From CAVTWD01 sp963738325 (GTDB taxonomy: Bacteria; Actinomycetota; Acidimicrobiia; Acidimicrobiales; Ilumatobacteraceae), in assembly GCA_963738325.1 (NCBI GenBank), contig CAVTWD010000015.1, positions 248,001-312,000 on the forward strand: DNA of 64,000 nt, read 5' to 3'. Both the position numbers and the translations under genes were made by a program. Numbering within the stretch: position 1 is the first letter of the stretch; every line of letters starts with the position of its first letter. The notes under the pieces are model-generated. The model did no database searches. It was not told the DNA's origin and saw only the letters and a program-made list of their open reading frames with translations. Of the stretch, positions 52,819 to 62,038 are shown piece after piece.

Positions 52819-53484
52819 ATGGAGCTGCTGTACCCCCGCCACCAGGCCGAAGTGGCACTGCGCGACCTCTACGTGGATGCACAGCGCCAGCGGCCCGGAC
52901 GGCCATACGTGCTGGCCAACATGGTGGCGTCGACCGACGGCGCCACTGCCGTCGACGGTCGTGCCGGTGGCCTCGGGAGCGAGCGGGACCAAGAGCTCCT
53001 CCACTTCCTCCGCGAGCAGGCGCCCGTGGTGCTGGTGGGTGCGGGCACCGTACGGGCCGAGCGCTACCGCCCATCCTCCGTGCCGGGTCAGCGCATCGCC
53101 ATCGTGACGAGGAACCTCGACCTGGACTTCGACTCTGAGCTGTTCACGAGCGGGGGCGCGATCGTCGTCACGACAGAGGACGCTGGCGCCGTGCCCGCCG
53201 GCATCCCCGTCGTGCGCGCTGGTCTCGGGCAGGTCGACCTCAGGGCGACGCTCGACGCGCTCGGGGTGCCAATCGTGCTCACCGAGGGTGGCCCGCACCT
53301 GATCCACGAACTGATCGGCGCCGCCGTCCTGGACGAGCTGAACCTGACCGTCTCACCGATGCTGGTCGGTGGACCGACCACCCGCGTCGGCGGCGGGTCG
53401 GGCGCGGCCAACCCGGCAGACCTGTCGCTCCTCCACGTGGCTCACGAAGACGGATTCCTGTTCCTGCGGTACCGCCGTAAGTAA
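52819..53484 (+). CDS. RibD C-terminal-domain reductase (pyrimidine reductase family)
   Basis: This intact protein has 221 residues. The NADPH-binding fold of dihydrofolate/deaminated-pyrimidine reductases is marked by PYVLANMVASTDGATAVDG, VVLVGAGTVRAERYRPS, VLTEGGPHLIHELIGAAVLD and LNLTVSPMLVGG. Actinobacterial members resemble Rv2671 and may act in riboflavin synthesis or as a back-up dihydrofolate reductase. The ATG at 52819 is chosen because MELLYP begins the conserved part. The 241-base gap before it is shared with divergent yceI and shows no gene. Confidence 0.88.
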   Translation: MELLYPRHQAEVALRDLYVDAQRQRPGRPYVLANMVASTDGATAVDGRAGGLGSERDQELLHFLREQAPVVLVGAGTVRAERYRPSSVPGQRIAIVTRNLDLDFDSELFTSGGAIVVTTEDAGAVPAGIPVVRAGLGQVDLRATLDALGVPIVLTEGGPHLIHELIGAAVLDELNLTVSPMLVGGPTTRVGGGSGAANPADLSLLHVAHEDGFLFLRYRRK

Positions 53485-53526
53485 GGGCCGGGCCCAGCCG
53501 GAGCGGCCCCGCGCCCTTGACGGGCG

Positions 53527-54000
53527 TCAGCCTGCCTCAGGCGCGCCCGCCTCGCGAGCGGCGAGGAGTCTCGCCTCTCGCTGGAAGTCCGCCACGTCGT
53601 CAAAGCTCTTGTAGACGCTCGCGAACCGCACGTAGGCGATCTCGTCGAGCTCGCGCAGACCCTGCAGCACCGCGGTCCCGATGAGCTGGCTGGAGATCTC
53701 CGCGCCGGCGGCGCGCGCCGCGTCCTCCACATCTGAAGCCAGCGTCTCGAGCTGCGCGGCCGTGATCGGTCGGCCCTTCGCCGCCAGCCGCACGCCGGCC
53801 ACGACCTTGGCCCGCTCGAAGGGCTCTCGCCCGCCCGAGCGCTTGATCACCGTGAGCGGCGCCTCCTCGAGACGCTCGAAGGTCGTGAACCGGTGCTCAC
53901 ACGACTGGCAGACACGACGCCTGCGGATGGCGGCCCCGTCCTCGGCGGTGCGCGAATCGACCACTCGCGTGTCAGGCGTGAGGCAGCGGGGACACCGCAC
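53527..54000 (-). CDS. nrdR: NrdR transcriptional repressor
   Basis: This intact protein has 157 residues. The zinc ribbon has C3 and C6 in CPRC and C31 and C34 in CQSC. The ATP-cone domain follows, with PLTVIKRSGGREPFERAKVV and ISSQLIGTAVLQGLRELDEI, then the conserved YVRFASVYKSFDD. NrdR senses ATP/dATP and represses ribonucleotide reductase genes. A GTG at 54000 is used; the GTG at 54006 is an alternative. It lies two genes from nrdJ and a NrdR-like box precedes nrdJ. Confidence 0.95.
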   Translation of the reverse strand: MRCPRCLTPDTRVVDSRTAEDGAAIRRRRVCQSCEHRFTTFERLEEAPLTVIKRSGGREPFERAKVVAGVRLAAKGRPITAAQLETLASDVEDAARAAGAEISSQLIGTAVLQGLRELDEIAYVRFASVYKSFDDVADFQREARLLAAREAGAPEAG

Positions 54001-54043
54001 CCACACGACGCTACCGCCGGGGGCGCGGCGGCCTGGGGCATGC

Positions 54044-54405
54044 TCATGGCAGGACCAAGCGTTCGCCGGGACGCAGGTCGCTGCCGGCGCGGGCGGCGAC
54101 CAGACGGCGCACCAAAGGGCGCACGTCGCCAAGCGGTTGGAGCCGCCGGGCGATCCTCCACAACGTGTCGCCGGGCCGGACGACGTAGACGATCGGGCCC
54201 GGGCGGCGCTCGGGGGCGGAGGCAGGGTCGCCGCCCGAGGCCGCCTGGGCCGCGGCCCCCCAGGCCGGGGCGAGGCCGAACATCAGGCCGAGCACGAGGA
54301 GCCCCTCTGCCCACCGCCGCCGGGGGGATCGCGCCGGTGGTCGCGAGGCGCCGCCGCCGCGCCGGTCTCGCCGCCTCCTCGCTCGACTGGCTCTGACGTG
54401 AGCAT
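54044..54405 (-). CDS. LysM-domain protein, one probable frameshift
   Basis: The C-terminal domain reads YVVRPGDTLWRIARRLQPLG and then GSDLRPGERLVLP, a LysM peptidoglycan-binding module. Before it is a membrane or signal segment, EGLLVLGLMFGLAPAWGAAA. The N-terminal codons (MLTSEPVERGGGETGAAAAP) from the ATG at 54405 are in another frame. The shift falls near 54320, where there is a run of Cs and Gs. The intact protein would be about 120 residues. LysM genes beside lexA and nrdR are common in actinobacteria. The five tandem repeats begin just upstream. Confidence 0.75.
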
Positions 54406-54416
54406 CTCGTGTCCTC

Positions 54417-54481
54417 CCTTCTCCACGGGCCTTCTCCACGGGCCTTCTCCACGGGCCTTCTCCACGGGCCTTCTCCGGGGG
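54417..54481. repeat. Five 13-bp tandem repeats
   Basis: The unit CCTTCTCCACGGG is repeated exactly at 54417, 54430, 54443 and 54456, and a fifth, changed copy starts at 54469. The array lies between the LysM start and the LexA boxes, in the shared divergent promoter region. Copy number could vary between strains. Confidence 0.92.
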
Positions 54482-54532
54482 CCGTGCGGCTCCGTGGCCG
54501 TCCTGGTGCGGGCGCCGCCCGCCGATTGTCGG

Positions 54533-54646
54533 CGAACACCTGTTCGCGAGAAGTGTCACTCTGCCACGAACGCGTGTTCGATGTCAAGACGCTGTCTGGA
54601 CGCGACTCCGAACAGGTGTTTGACCCACCACCCGAACACCTGTACG
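54533..54646. promoter_or_regulatory. Four LexA (SOS) boxes
   Basis: Boxes are at 54533-54546 (CGAACACCTGTTCG), 54567-54580 (CGAACGCGTGTTCG), 54609-54622 (CGAACAGGTGTTTG) and 54633-54646 (CGAACACCTGTACG). The first two are full matches to the CGAAC-n4-GTTCG half-site pattern; the others are off by one or two bases. They lie directly upstream of lexA and would repress it and perhaps the LysM gene. Confidence 0.92.
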
Positions 54647-54654
54647 GTGTGGGC

Positions 54655-55287
54655 ATGGCCGACGTCGTGCTCACCGCTCGCCGACGCGAGATCCTCGAGG
54701 TGATCGAGGCAAACCTGCGTGAACGCGGCTACCCGCCCTCAGTGCGGGAGATCGGAGAGGCGGTCGGCCTCACTTCCCCGTCGACCGTTCACAACCATCT
54801 CGCCACCCTCCAACGCCTTGGGTACCTCCGGCGAGACCCGACCAAGCCACGGGCTATCGAGGTGCGCTTCGACCCCGCTTCGGGCGCGGCGGCGGAACGC
54901 CGGCCCGTCCGTCACGTACCCCTGATCGGTGACGTTGCCGCGGGCACCAGCGTCCTCGCCCAGGAGAACGTCGAGGAGGTGATGCCGGTCCCCGCGGACT
55001 TCACGGGCGACGGCGAGTTGTTCATGCTACGGGTCCGAGGCGACTCGATGATCGAGGCCGGCATCCTCGACGGTGACTTCGTCGTGGCTCACCAGCAGCC
55101 CGACGCGGTCAACGGCGAGATCGTCGTGGCCGGCCTTCCCGGCGAGGAGGCCACCGTCAAGACCTTCACCCGCACTGGGAATCGCGTCGTGCTCCGGCCC
55201 GCCAACGTGCGCCTCGAACCGATGTCCTACTCCCCTGAGGAGGTGCGCATCTACGGACGGGTCGTCACCGTGCTGCGCCGGCTCTGA
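54655..55287 (+). CDS. lexA: LexA SOS repressor
   Basis: This intact protein has 210 residues. The N-terminal winged helix has REILEVIEANLRERGYPPSV and VGLTSPSTVHNHLATLQRLG. The self-cleavage site is A96-G97 in DVAAGTSV, with catalytic S131 in RGDSMIEAG and K169 in EATVKTF. LexA represses SOS genes and is inactivated by RecA on single-stranded DNA. The ATG at 54655 is 8 bases after the last LexA box, so the transcript may be leaderless or start nearby; the GTG at 54649 is an alternative. RecA is encoded at the end of the window. Confidence 0.97.
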   Translation: MADVVLTARRREILEVIEANLRERGYPPSVREIGEAVGLTSPSTVHNHLATLQRLGYLRRDPTKPRAIEVRFDPASGAAAERRPVRHVPLIGDVAAGTSVLAQENVEEVMPVPADFTGDGELFMLRVRGDSMIEAGILDGDFVVAHQQPDAVNGEIVVAGLPGEEATVKTFTRTGNRVVLRPANVRLEPMSYSPEEVRIYGRVVTVLRRL

Positions 55288-55296
55288 CCGGGCTGC

Positions 55297-55759
55297 TCAG
55301 AGCTTGGTGAGTGCTTGCTCGTACGCGCTCGCCTCGCGGGCGGTGCCAAGGTTCTCGCTCTCGATCACGTCCACGATGATGCCGTCCTTGTTGATCATGA
55401 ACGTTCCGCGGTTGGCGCACCCGAGCGCCTCGTTGAACACGCCATAGGTCTGAGCAACGGCGCCGTGCGGCCAGTTGTCGGCCAGCACAGGGAACTGGTA
55501 GCCCATCTCCTCGGCCCACTTCTTCTGAGCGAAGGGCGTGTCGCAGCTACACGCGAGCACCTGGACGTCCGATGACGCGTAGCGGTTCAAGTCGTCGCGC
55601 AACTCGCAGAGCTCGCCTTGGCACACACGCGGTGAACGTGAACGGGTAGAAGACGAGCATCACGTTCTTCTGCCCCCGGAACGAGTTGAGCGTCACGGGC
55701 TGCATGTTCTGATCCTTCAGAGTGAAATCGGGGGCCTCGCTGCCGGGCGTCAGTGCCAT
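55297..55759 (-). CDS. ahpE: AhpE-type peroxiredoxin, one frameshift
   Basis: The product is 153 residues once the frame is restored. The N-terminal part reads PGSEAPDFTLKDQNMQPVTL and VMLVFYPFTFTA. After the shift near 55620, CQGELCELRDDLNRY follows, with the peroxidatic cysteine. The remainder, MGYQFPVLADNWPHGAVAQT and YGVFNEALGCANRGTFMI, closely matches mycobacterial AhpE, a one-cysteine peroxiredoxin that reduces peroxides with mycothiol-type systems. The span is one base over a multiple of three. It converges on lexA with 9 bases between them. Confidence 0.92.
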
Positions 55760-55878
55760 TTCACGCTCCTCGTGATCGCCAGCGCTGCACGGTAGTCCCT
55801 CGGCCGTGGCGGCACACGAGTCGGGCCGCACCGCGACGCCGGTAATGGCACGAGCGCGCGTCGGGGAACTTGCCTCCG

Positions 55879-56702
55879 TCAGAGAGAGGCGCCGTGGTCG
55901 CGCAGGATGTCGTTCAGCTTGTTCTTGTCGTGGCGCTCACCCTCGCTCAAGTGCTTGATGACGAGCGCGCACGGGAGCCCGAATTCGTGGGCACCGAATC
56001 GCCGGGTTCTCGTGGCCATCACCGCCACGCTGTTGGCAGGCACCTTGCCGCGTCCCACCTCGGCCCCGGTCTGGGCGTCGATCACCGGCACAGTCCCGGT
56101 GAGGACGAGGCCGGCGCCGAGCACGCTGTTGCGTCCGACATGGGCACCTTCGGCCACGACGCACCGACTGCCGATGTAACAGTCGTCCTCGACCACCACG
56201 GGAGCAGCTTGGGGCGGTTCGAGCACCCCGCCGATCCCCACACCGCCCGACAAGTGGACGTTGGCCCCCACCTGGGCGCAGGAGCCGACGGTCGCCCACG
56301 TGTCCACCATCGTGTTACGCCCGACGTAGGCGCCGATGTTCACGTAGCTCGGCATCATGACCACGCCACGCTCGAGGAAGGAGCCGTAGCGGGCCGAGGC
56401 CCCGGGAACGACCCGCACGCCAGCGTGCCGCGAAGCCCTTCTTCAGCGGGATCTTGTCGGCGTACTCGAACGGCCCGAGCTCAACCGTCTTCATCTTCGA
56501 CACTCGGAAGAGCAGCAGGATGGCCACCTTCAGCCATTCCCGGACAACGACTCGTCCTCCGATGGCCTCGGCGACACGGGCCTGACCGGTATCGAGGAGA
56601 TCGACGGCCTCTCTCACCAGCCTGCGCACGGACTTTGTCGCCGGGCTCGAGCTCGCTCCGCCGCTGCCACAACTCCTCGATCTGTGCTTGGAGATCGGCC
56701 AC
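55879..56702 (-). CDS. dapD: Tetrahydrodipicolinate N-succinyltransferase, two frameshifts
   Basis: The left-handed beta-helix region reads GVVMMPSYVNIGAYVGRNTM, VDTWATVGSCAQVGANVHLS and GGVGIGGVLEPPQAAPVVVE, the core of DapD. The N-terminal part has DLQAQIEELWQRRSELEPGD, then VREWLKVAILLLFRVSKMKT and YADKIPLKKGF in another frame. Frames change near 56630 and 56425. DapD adds succinyl-CoA to tetrahydrodipicolinate in lysine and diaminopimelate synthesis. The length, about 274 residues, and the short active-site form fit the enterobacterial-type DapD rather than the longer mycobacterial form. A GTG at 56702 is the start. Confidence 0.93.
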
Positions 56703-56723
56703 GACGAGAGGCTAACGGGCCGC

Positions 56724-57834
56724 TCAGCCCGGGGGCGGCGGGGGCGGTGGAAGCCCTCCCGGCTCGCGAGGACGCGCCTTGGACTCCGGCGGGCTCGCCG
56801 GCGTGACCGGCCGCTGGGCGCCTGGCGGCCCCTCCGAGGCCTGCCCGCTCGGGGGCGCCCACGAAGTGCCGGGCGGAGGCGCCGGTGGAGCCGTCTCACC
56901 CGTCGGTGGTCCCCAGGCCGAGGCGTCACCGGCGTCGACCGACCATGGGGTCACGGGGGCGGCGACGGGAGCAGGGGCGAAAGCGCCATCCGGGGGGACA
57001 ACCTCGGCGGGGACGGTCTCGGCCGGGAGGGCCCCAGCGGAGCCGCCCGCAGCCGGCGCGATGTCGGCGGCCGGTGCGCCCGGGGGCGCCTGGACGGAAC
57101 CCGGCTCGGGTGGTTGATACCGGGCCGGTTCCGCGACCGGCCCGGTGGGCAGGTCGACGGAGCCGGTCGCACTGGCAGCAACCGCTTCGTCACGAGCCGA
57201 ACCGGGAAGGAGACCCGCGGCGCGGGCGCGAGAACGGCTGCGGAGCACACCGGTCGTGATGATCCCGATGACGCCAATCAGCCGCGCCGATGATCCCAAC
57301 GAGGAGGGCGGCCTGCTCGGAGGAAGAGGTCGAGGGCGTGTCGCCACGGCCCACGGCGACGCTGAAGCGTTCGCTGGCGCTGGCGTCGACGGCGAGGTGA
57401 TAGGTGCCGGGCGACGGGATCCGCACCCGTCGCACCGCGATGCCCTGGAAGCCGGCGGCGTCGTAGCGGTTCTCGCTGGCGAGGCGACGCAGCTCGAGCC
57501 CCTGACCGTTGGGGTCCCTCAACTCGAGGGTGAGGTTGGCGGGAACGTCGCGAGACGCGTCGATCGTCTCCCCGTCGACCTTGCCCTTGTACTCGTAATA
57601 GACGACGTACTGGCCGTTGCGCTTGAACAACAAGTCGGCCGCCCCCGGCGCCAGGTAGCGGGCGAACCCCTTCACCTCGCGGTCCTCGCTGACCCGACCG
57701 GCGATCCAGATGCCCACCCCGGCGATCAAGCTCAGCGCGATGAGGGCGCCGAACACCCAGTACAGCCACGTGCCCGGCCGCGTCTCGCGCTTGGGAGCCG
57801 TCGTGGGCGGGGACGGCGTCAGGACGGCGCTCAC
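56724..57834 (-). CDS. Membrane protein with proline-rich tail, one frameshift
   Basis: The protein is about 370 residues and I do not recognise a family. It has a short cytosolic start, a membrane segment (WLYWVFGALIALSLIAGVGI), and an extracytoplasmic domain with DLLFKRNGQYVVYYEYKGKV and RRVRIPSPGTYHLAVDASAS. A second membrane segment (AALLVGIIGAA/LIGVIGIITTGVL) crosses the frame change near 57290. The rest is a Pro/Ala-rich cytosolic tail ending in PPPPPP. The GTG start overlaps the dapC stop (GTGA at 57831-57834), so it is in the dap operon. A role in the envelope is plausible only from context. Confidence 0.7.
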
Positions 57835-58942
57835 CGGTCCACCCCCAGGCGCTCGGCGACGATGGCCAATCGATCATCGGGCTGCACGACCGCCACTCGC
57901 ACACGGCCGCGACCGTCCGGTCCGTAGAACTCCCCGGGGCTCACCAGCGCTCCTCCCTCCAACGCCAGCTTCTCGGTGAACGACCAGGCATCGCCGACTT
58001 CGACCCAGAGGTAGAAGCCACCGGCAGGCACCTCCACCTCCACCCCGGCCCAGGAACGTAACACCCTGGCCATGAGATCGAGCCGATACCGGTACCGCTC
58101 GCGCTGCCGGGCGACATGATCGTCATCGGCGAGGGCGGCGGCGCCTGCGGCTTGTGCCGGTCCGGGGACGAGGAACCCCGCGTGCTTACGGATCTCCTTC
58201 AGGTAGGCGACGACATCGTGGTCGCCGGCGTAGAGGCCGACCCGCACACCGGCCATGTTCGAGCGCTTGGAGAGCGAGTGCACGGCCAGTACGCCTTGGG
58301 CGCCGTGCTCGAGGATCGTGCGCGGCGGTCCGCTCCAGGTGAACTCTGCGTAGCACTCGTCGCTGAGGACCAACACGTCGTGGGCCCGCCCCCAGGAGGC
58401 GGCGGCCTCCAGGTCGTCGAGAGCGCCAGTCGGGTTACTCGGGCTGTTGACCCAGAGGCACAGCGCGCGGCGAGCGTCGTCTGGGTCGATGCGTCCGAGG
58501 TCAGGGTGCAATCGGTCGTCGACGGGGACAGGAACAGGTCGCAGCCTCGCCAGCACGGCGCCCATCTCGTAGGTGGGATAGGCGATCGTCGGGTACAGCA
58601 CCGTGTCACGCTCGGGCGTGCGCAGCCGGAGCCACTGAGGCACCGTGGCGACGAACTCCTTGGTCCCGATGCAGGCGGCCACGTCGCTGAGAGGGACCTC
58701 GATGCCGAAGCGCCGCCCCATCCATGCCACGGCGGCCTCGCGGAGCTCCACGGTGCCGATGCTCGGCGGGTAGCCCGCGTTCGCTGTCCGATCCGCCGAG
58801 GGCGCTCGAGCACGCAGGGAGGCGGCGGGTCACAGGGCGATCCGACCGACAGGTCGACGACCCCTCCCGGCAACGCGTCGGCCACGGGTACCAGGCGGTC
58901 GAGGCGGTCGTAGGGGTAGGGCGGCGGCACGAAGCCGGTCAT
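57831..58942 (-). CDS. dapC: Succinyldiaminopimelate aminotransferase, one frameshift
   Basis: This is a class I/II PLP aminotransferase of about 370 residues. The PLP lysine is in VHSLSKRSNMAGVRVG, the substrate-binding NSPSNPTGAL and the aspartate block VLSDECYAEF precede it. The N-terminal part, MTGFVPPPYPYDRLDRLVPV, lies in another frame; the change is near 58795, restoring YPPSIGTVELREA. Location between hflX and dapD and the sequence style match actinobacterial DapC, which makes N-succinyl-diaminopimelate in lysine synthesis. Other aminotransferase roles cannot be fully excluded. Confidence 0.88.
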
Positions 58943-59039
58943 CTCGTCGCGAGTCTGCCCGACCTTGCTCCGGTGGACGCGCATGGCGGGGCCTGGAGGC
59001 CTCCCGGACCCGGCGCGTCCGATGGTTGCCGGGGTGACG

Positions 59040-60314
59040 TCAAGAGCCCACGACCACGAAGTCGGCCAGCCGTGCAGCCGCAGCCTGGTCGAGGCGGGCC
59101 CGAACGCGAAACCCTGCGGCTTCCTCGGCCGTCGAGACAACCTCTCCCTCCCGATGGATGGCGGCGAGGATGTCGCCACGCTCGTACGGCACGACCAGCT
59201 CGACGACGGCGGCCATCGCCCGGATCCGATCGGCGAGCGTGCGCAGCAGGTCCTCGATCCCGGCGCCGGTGAGGGCGGAGAGGGCGACACTGCCGGGATG
59301 GCGAGCGGCCAGTCGACGCGCTTCGACCGCGGCCCGGTCGGCCTTGTTGAACGCGAGGAGCTCGGGGACGCGCTCGGCCCCGATCTCCGCAAGCACGGCC
59401 CGCACCGCTTCGATCTGCACTTCCGGGTCGGGGGCGCTGGCATCGACGACGTGCACGAGCAAGTCGCTCTCGGCCACCACCTCGAGGGTGCTCTTGAACG
59501 CCTCCACGAGCTGGTGGGGCAACTTGCGGACGAAGCCGACGGTGTCGGTCACGAGCACCGGCTCGCCTCCCGGCAGCTCGAGGCGACGGGTGGTGGGATC
59601 GAGCGTGGCGAACAGCCGGTTCTCTACCAGCACGCCCGCGTCTGTCAGCCGGTTCAACAAGGTGCTCTTGCCCGCGTTGGTGTACCCGACGATGCTCACC
59701 GAGGCCAACCCGCTGCGCCGGCGGGCCTTCCGCTGCAACTGGCGCGTGCGCCGCAACTCCGCCAAATCGTGCTCGAGCTTGGTGATGTGGCGCATGATGC
59801 GGCGCCGGTCGACCTCGAGCTGGGTCTCGCCGGGGCCGCGCCGGGCCCCGATCCCGCCCGCCTGCCGCGTGTAGGCGGCGCTCACCCCTCGTCGCAATCT
59901 CGGCAGCCGGTAGCGGAGCATCGCCAGCTGGACCTGCGCCTTGCCCTCGAGGGTGTGAGCGTTCTGACCGAAGATGTCGAGGATCACCGCGGTGCGGTCG
60001 ATGGCGGTGCGCCCGAGGAGCTTCTCCAGGTTGTACTGCTGCGCCGGGGAGAGCTCGTTGTCGAACACGACCGTGTCCGCGTCGGTGGCGAGGCTCACCT
60101 CTCGGAGCTCCTCCGCCTTGCCCTTGCCGACGAAGTAGCGCGGGTCGGGCGCCTCGCGGCGCTGGACGACGCGCGCCGTCTCGTCGGCACCCGCGGTGTC
60201 GACGAGCAGGGCCAGCTCGTCGAGGCTGGCCTCGGTGTCCTCGTCGTGCTCGGGAGGGAGGGTGACGCCGACCAGGACGATCTTCTCCCGGACGGTGCGT
60301 TCGATCAGCGTCAT
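59040..60314 (-). CDS. hflX: HflX ribosome-associated GTPase
   Basis: This intact protein has 424 residues. The N-terminal HflX domain has RYFVGKGKAEELREV and the block VFDNELSPAQQYNLEKLLG. The central helical part has GIGARRGPGETQLEVDRRRI. The G domain follows with G1 GYTNAGKST at residues 210-218, G3 DTVGFVRKLP, and G4 FNKAD. HflX binds ribosomes and splits stalled or hibernating ones. The ATG overlaps the dapF stop (ATGA at 60311-60314), extending the coupled chain. Confidence 0.97.
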   Translation of the reverse strand: MTLIERTVREKIVLVGVTLPPEHDEDTEASLDELALLVDTAGADETARVVQRREAPDPRYFVGKGKAEELREVSLATDADTVVFDNELSPAQQYNLEKLLGRTAIDRTAVILDIFGQNAHTLEGKAQVQLAMLRYRLPRLRRGVSAAYTRQAGGIGARRGPGETQLEVDRRRIMRHITKLEHDLAELRRTRQLQRKARRRSGLASVSIVGYTNAGKSTLLNRLTDAGVLVENRLFATLDPTTRRLELPGGEPVLVTDTVGFVRKLPHQLVEAFKSTLEVVAESDLLVHVVDASAPDPEVQIEAVRAVLAEIGAERVPELLAFNKADRAAVEARRLAARHPGSVALSALTGAGIEDLLRTLADRIRAMAAVVELVVPYERGDILAAIHREGEVVSTAEEAAGFRVRARLDQAAAARLADFVVVGS

Positions 60315-61127
60315 GCGTCAGCCTCGATGGTGGCGAGGTACGTGGCCGGCCCAGTGAGAACCGACGAGCCGCCCGCGCCCAAGCGAACCTTGGCATCCCC
60401 GCCGTCCATGTGCACGGTGATTTCGCCCGCCCCGTCCGGCGTCGCCAGGCCCCACCGCGCCGCGGCCGATCGCAACCGCGGACGCACCCGTGCCGCACGC
60501 ATCGGTGATACCGACCCCGCGCTCGTGCACGCGCATCCGCACGGCGTGCGGGCCGGCCGGTTCGACGACCTCGACGTTGACGTCGGGCAGCGCCGCACCG
60601 AGCGAGTCGAGATCGACGGCACGGACATCGTCGACCGCCATCACCGAGTGGGGATTGCCCAGGCTCAGGTGCGCGCAGGCGGTCGGGCTGCTGCCGGTGG
60701 CGGCCGAGGTGGCCGTGGCCCAGCCCGGCGGCGCGGAGAGCTCGGTGGCCGTCCCCATGTCGACACTGGCGAGCACGGTGTCGGGCGCTGGGCCGGGTTG
60801 GACCTCCACGGCGCGCCCGCCGGCGTCGGTGGCGACTCGGACCGTGGTGGGCAGTTGGCCGCGCCGAGCCACCCACGCTTGAGCCAGGCAGCGGATGCCG
60901 TTGCCGCTCATCTCGGCGCGACTCCCGTCGGCGTTGAACAGCGCCATGCCGACGTCGGCGCCAGGCCCGGGCTCGGTCAGCCCGACCAGCAGCCCGTCGG
61001 CGCCAAGACCGGTGCGGCGGGCGCACCACCGCTTCGCCAACGACGAGTAGGCGGCGGCGGGGACTGGTTGGTCGTCGAACAGGACGAGGAAGTCGTTGCC
61101 GAGCCCGTGGTGCTTGGTGAGGGTCAC
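60311..61127 (-). CDS. dapF: Diaminopimelate epimerase, one frameshift
   Basis: This enzyme converts LL- to meso-diaminopimelate. The two active-site cysteines are C80 in MSGNGIRCLAQ and C211 in ITDACGTGASAVA. The N-terminus TLTKHHGLGNDFLVLFDDQ is typical. The frame changes near 60470; the end reads GLATPDGAGEITVHMDGGDA and VRLGAGGSSVLTGPATYL. The length is about 271 residues. A GTG at 61127 overlaps the miaA stop (GTGA). It is a housekeeping gene, so the frameshift is very likely a sequence error. Confidence 0.94.
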
Positions 61128-62038
61128 GCGCACGCCACGAGCTCTTCCTCGAGGCGGGGCACGGCTTCGAGCGGATCGTCGTGCACGTCGATCCAACGCA
61201 CGCGGGGATCGCGACGAAACCAGCGGTCCTGGCGGACGGCGAAGCGCCGGGTACGAGCCACCGCTTCGGCCACGGCGGCGTCGAGCGAGACCCTGCCGTC
61301 GAGGTGGGCCAGCAGCTCGCGGTAGCCGAGGGCCTGGGCGGCCGTCCGCGAGAGACCGCCGGGCCGTCGAGCCAGCGCCTCCACCTCGGCGAGAAACCCT
61401 GCGGTCATGAGTCCGGCGAAGCGCTGCTCGATGCGCGCCGCCAGCACGGGCCGCGCCCAGCGCAACCCGAACTGCGCCACAGTGCACGGGGGGTAGACGT
61501 CGAGGCCCGGACCGAAGGAGCTGAAGGGGCGGGTGCTGCCGATGCACACCTCGAGGGCCCGGATGATGCGGCGGCGGTTGGTCGGCTCCATCTTGGAGGC
61601 GGCGGCGGGATCGACGTCGCGCAGCCGTTCGTAGAGGACGCGGGTATCTCGCTCGGCCTCCAATGACCGGCGGACGGCAGGCCACTGCCCCGGTGGTTCG
61701 AGACGATCGAGCACCGCCCGCAGGTAGAGACCCGTGCCGCCCACGAGCACCGCGGCCGCCTGCCGCGCCTCGATGTCGGCAAGGGCGCTCTCGGCCTCGG
61801 CGCGGTAACGGACGACGGTGAAGTCCTCGGACGGCTCGGCCAGATCGAGGCAGTGGTGGCGCACCTCGCCGCGTTCCGCCGCCGTCGGCTTGGCCGTGCC
61901 GATGTCCATGCCTCGATACACCTGCATGGAGTCAACGGAGACGAGCTCGATGCCCCCCACCCGCCGGGCGAGGGCGAGGGCGAGGGCCGACTTCCCCGAC
62001 GCCGTCGGCCCGAGGACGGCCAGGACCGGCCCGCTCAG
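61124..62038 (-). CDS. miaA: tRNA dimethylallyltransferase
   Basis: This intact protein has 304 residues. It transfers a dimethylallyl group to A37 of tRNAs that read UNN codons. The P-loop GPTASGKS lies at residues 10-17, with VSVDSMQVYRGMDIGTAKP and VGGTGLYLRAVLD following, and the tail has RRFAVRQDRWFRRDPRVRW. No in-frame ATG, GTG or TTG precedes the P-loop at a sensible distance, but a CTG at 62038 overlaps the miaB stop (CTGA at 62035-62038), following the coupling pattern of its neighbours. I take CTG as the start; a sequence error is the alternative. Confidence 0.93.
   Translation of the reverse strand: MSGPVLAVLGPTASGKSALALALARRVGGIELVSVDSMQVYRGMDIGTAKPTAAERGEVRHHCLDLAEPSEDFTVVRYRAEAESALADIEARQAAAVLVGGTGLYLRAVLDRLEPPGQWPAVRRSLEAERDTRVLYERLRDVDPAAASKMEPTNRRRIIRALEVCIGSTRPFSSFGPGLDVYPPCTVAQFGLRWARPVLAARIEQRFAGLMTAGFLAEVEALARRPGGLSRTAAQALGYRELLAHLDGRVSLDAAVAEAVARTRRFAVRQDRWFRRDPRVRWIDVHDDPLEAVPRLEEELVACA

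Noticed and set aside
58965..61325. A 786-codon open frame on the plus strand
   Set aside because: It is antisense to hflX, dapF and part of dapC and miaA, which are clearly real.
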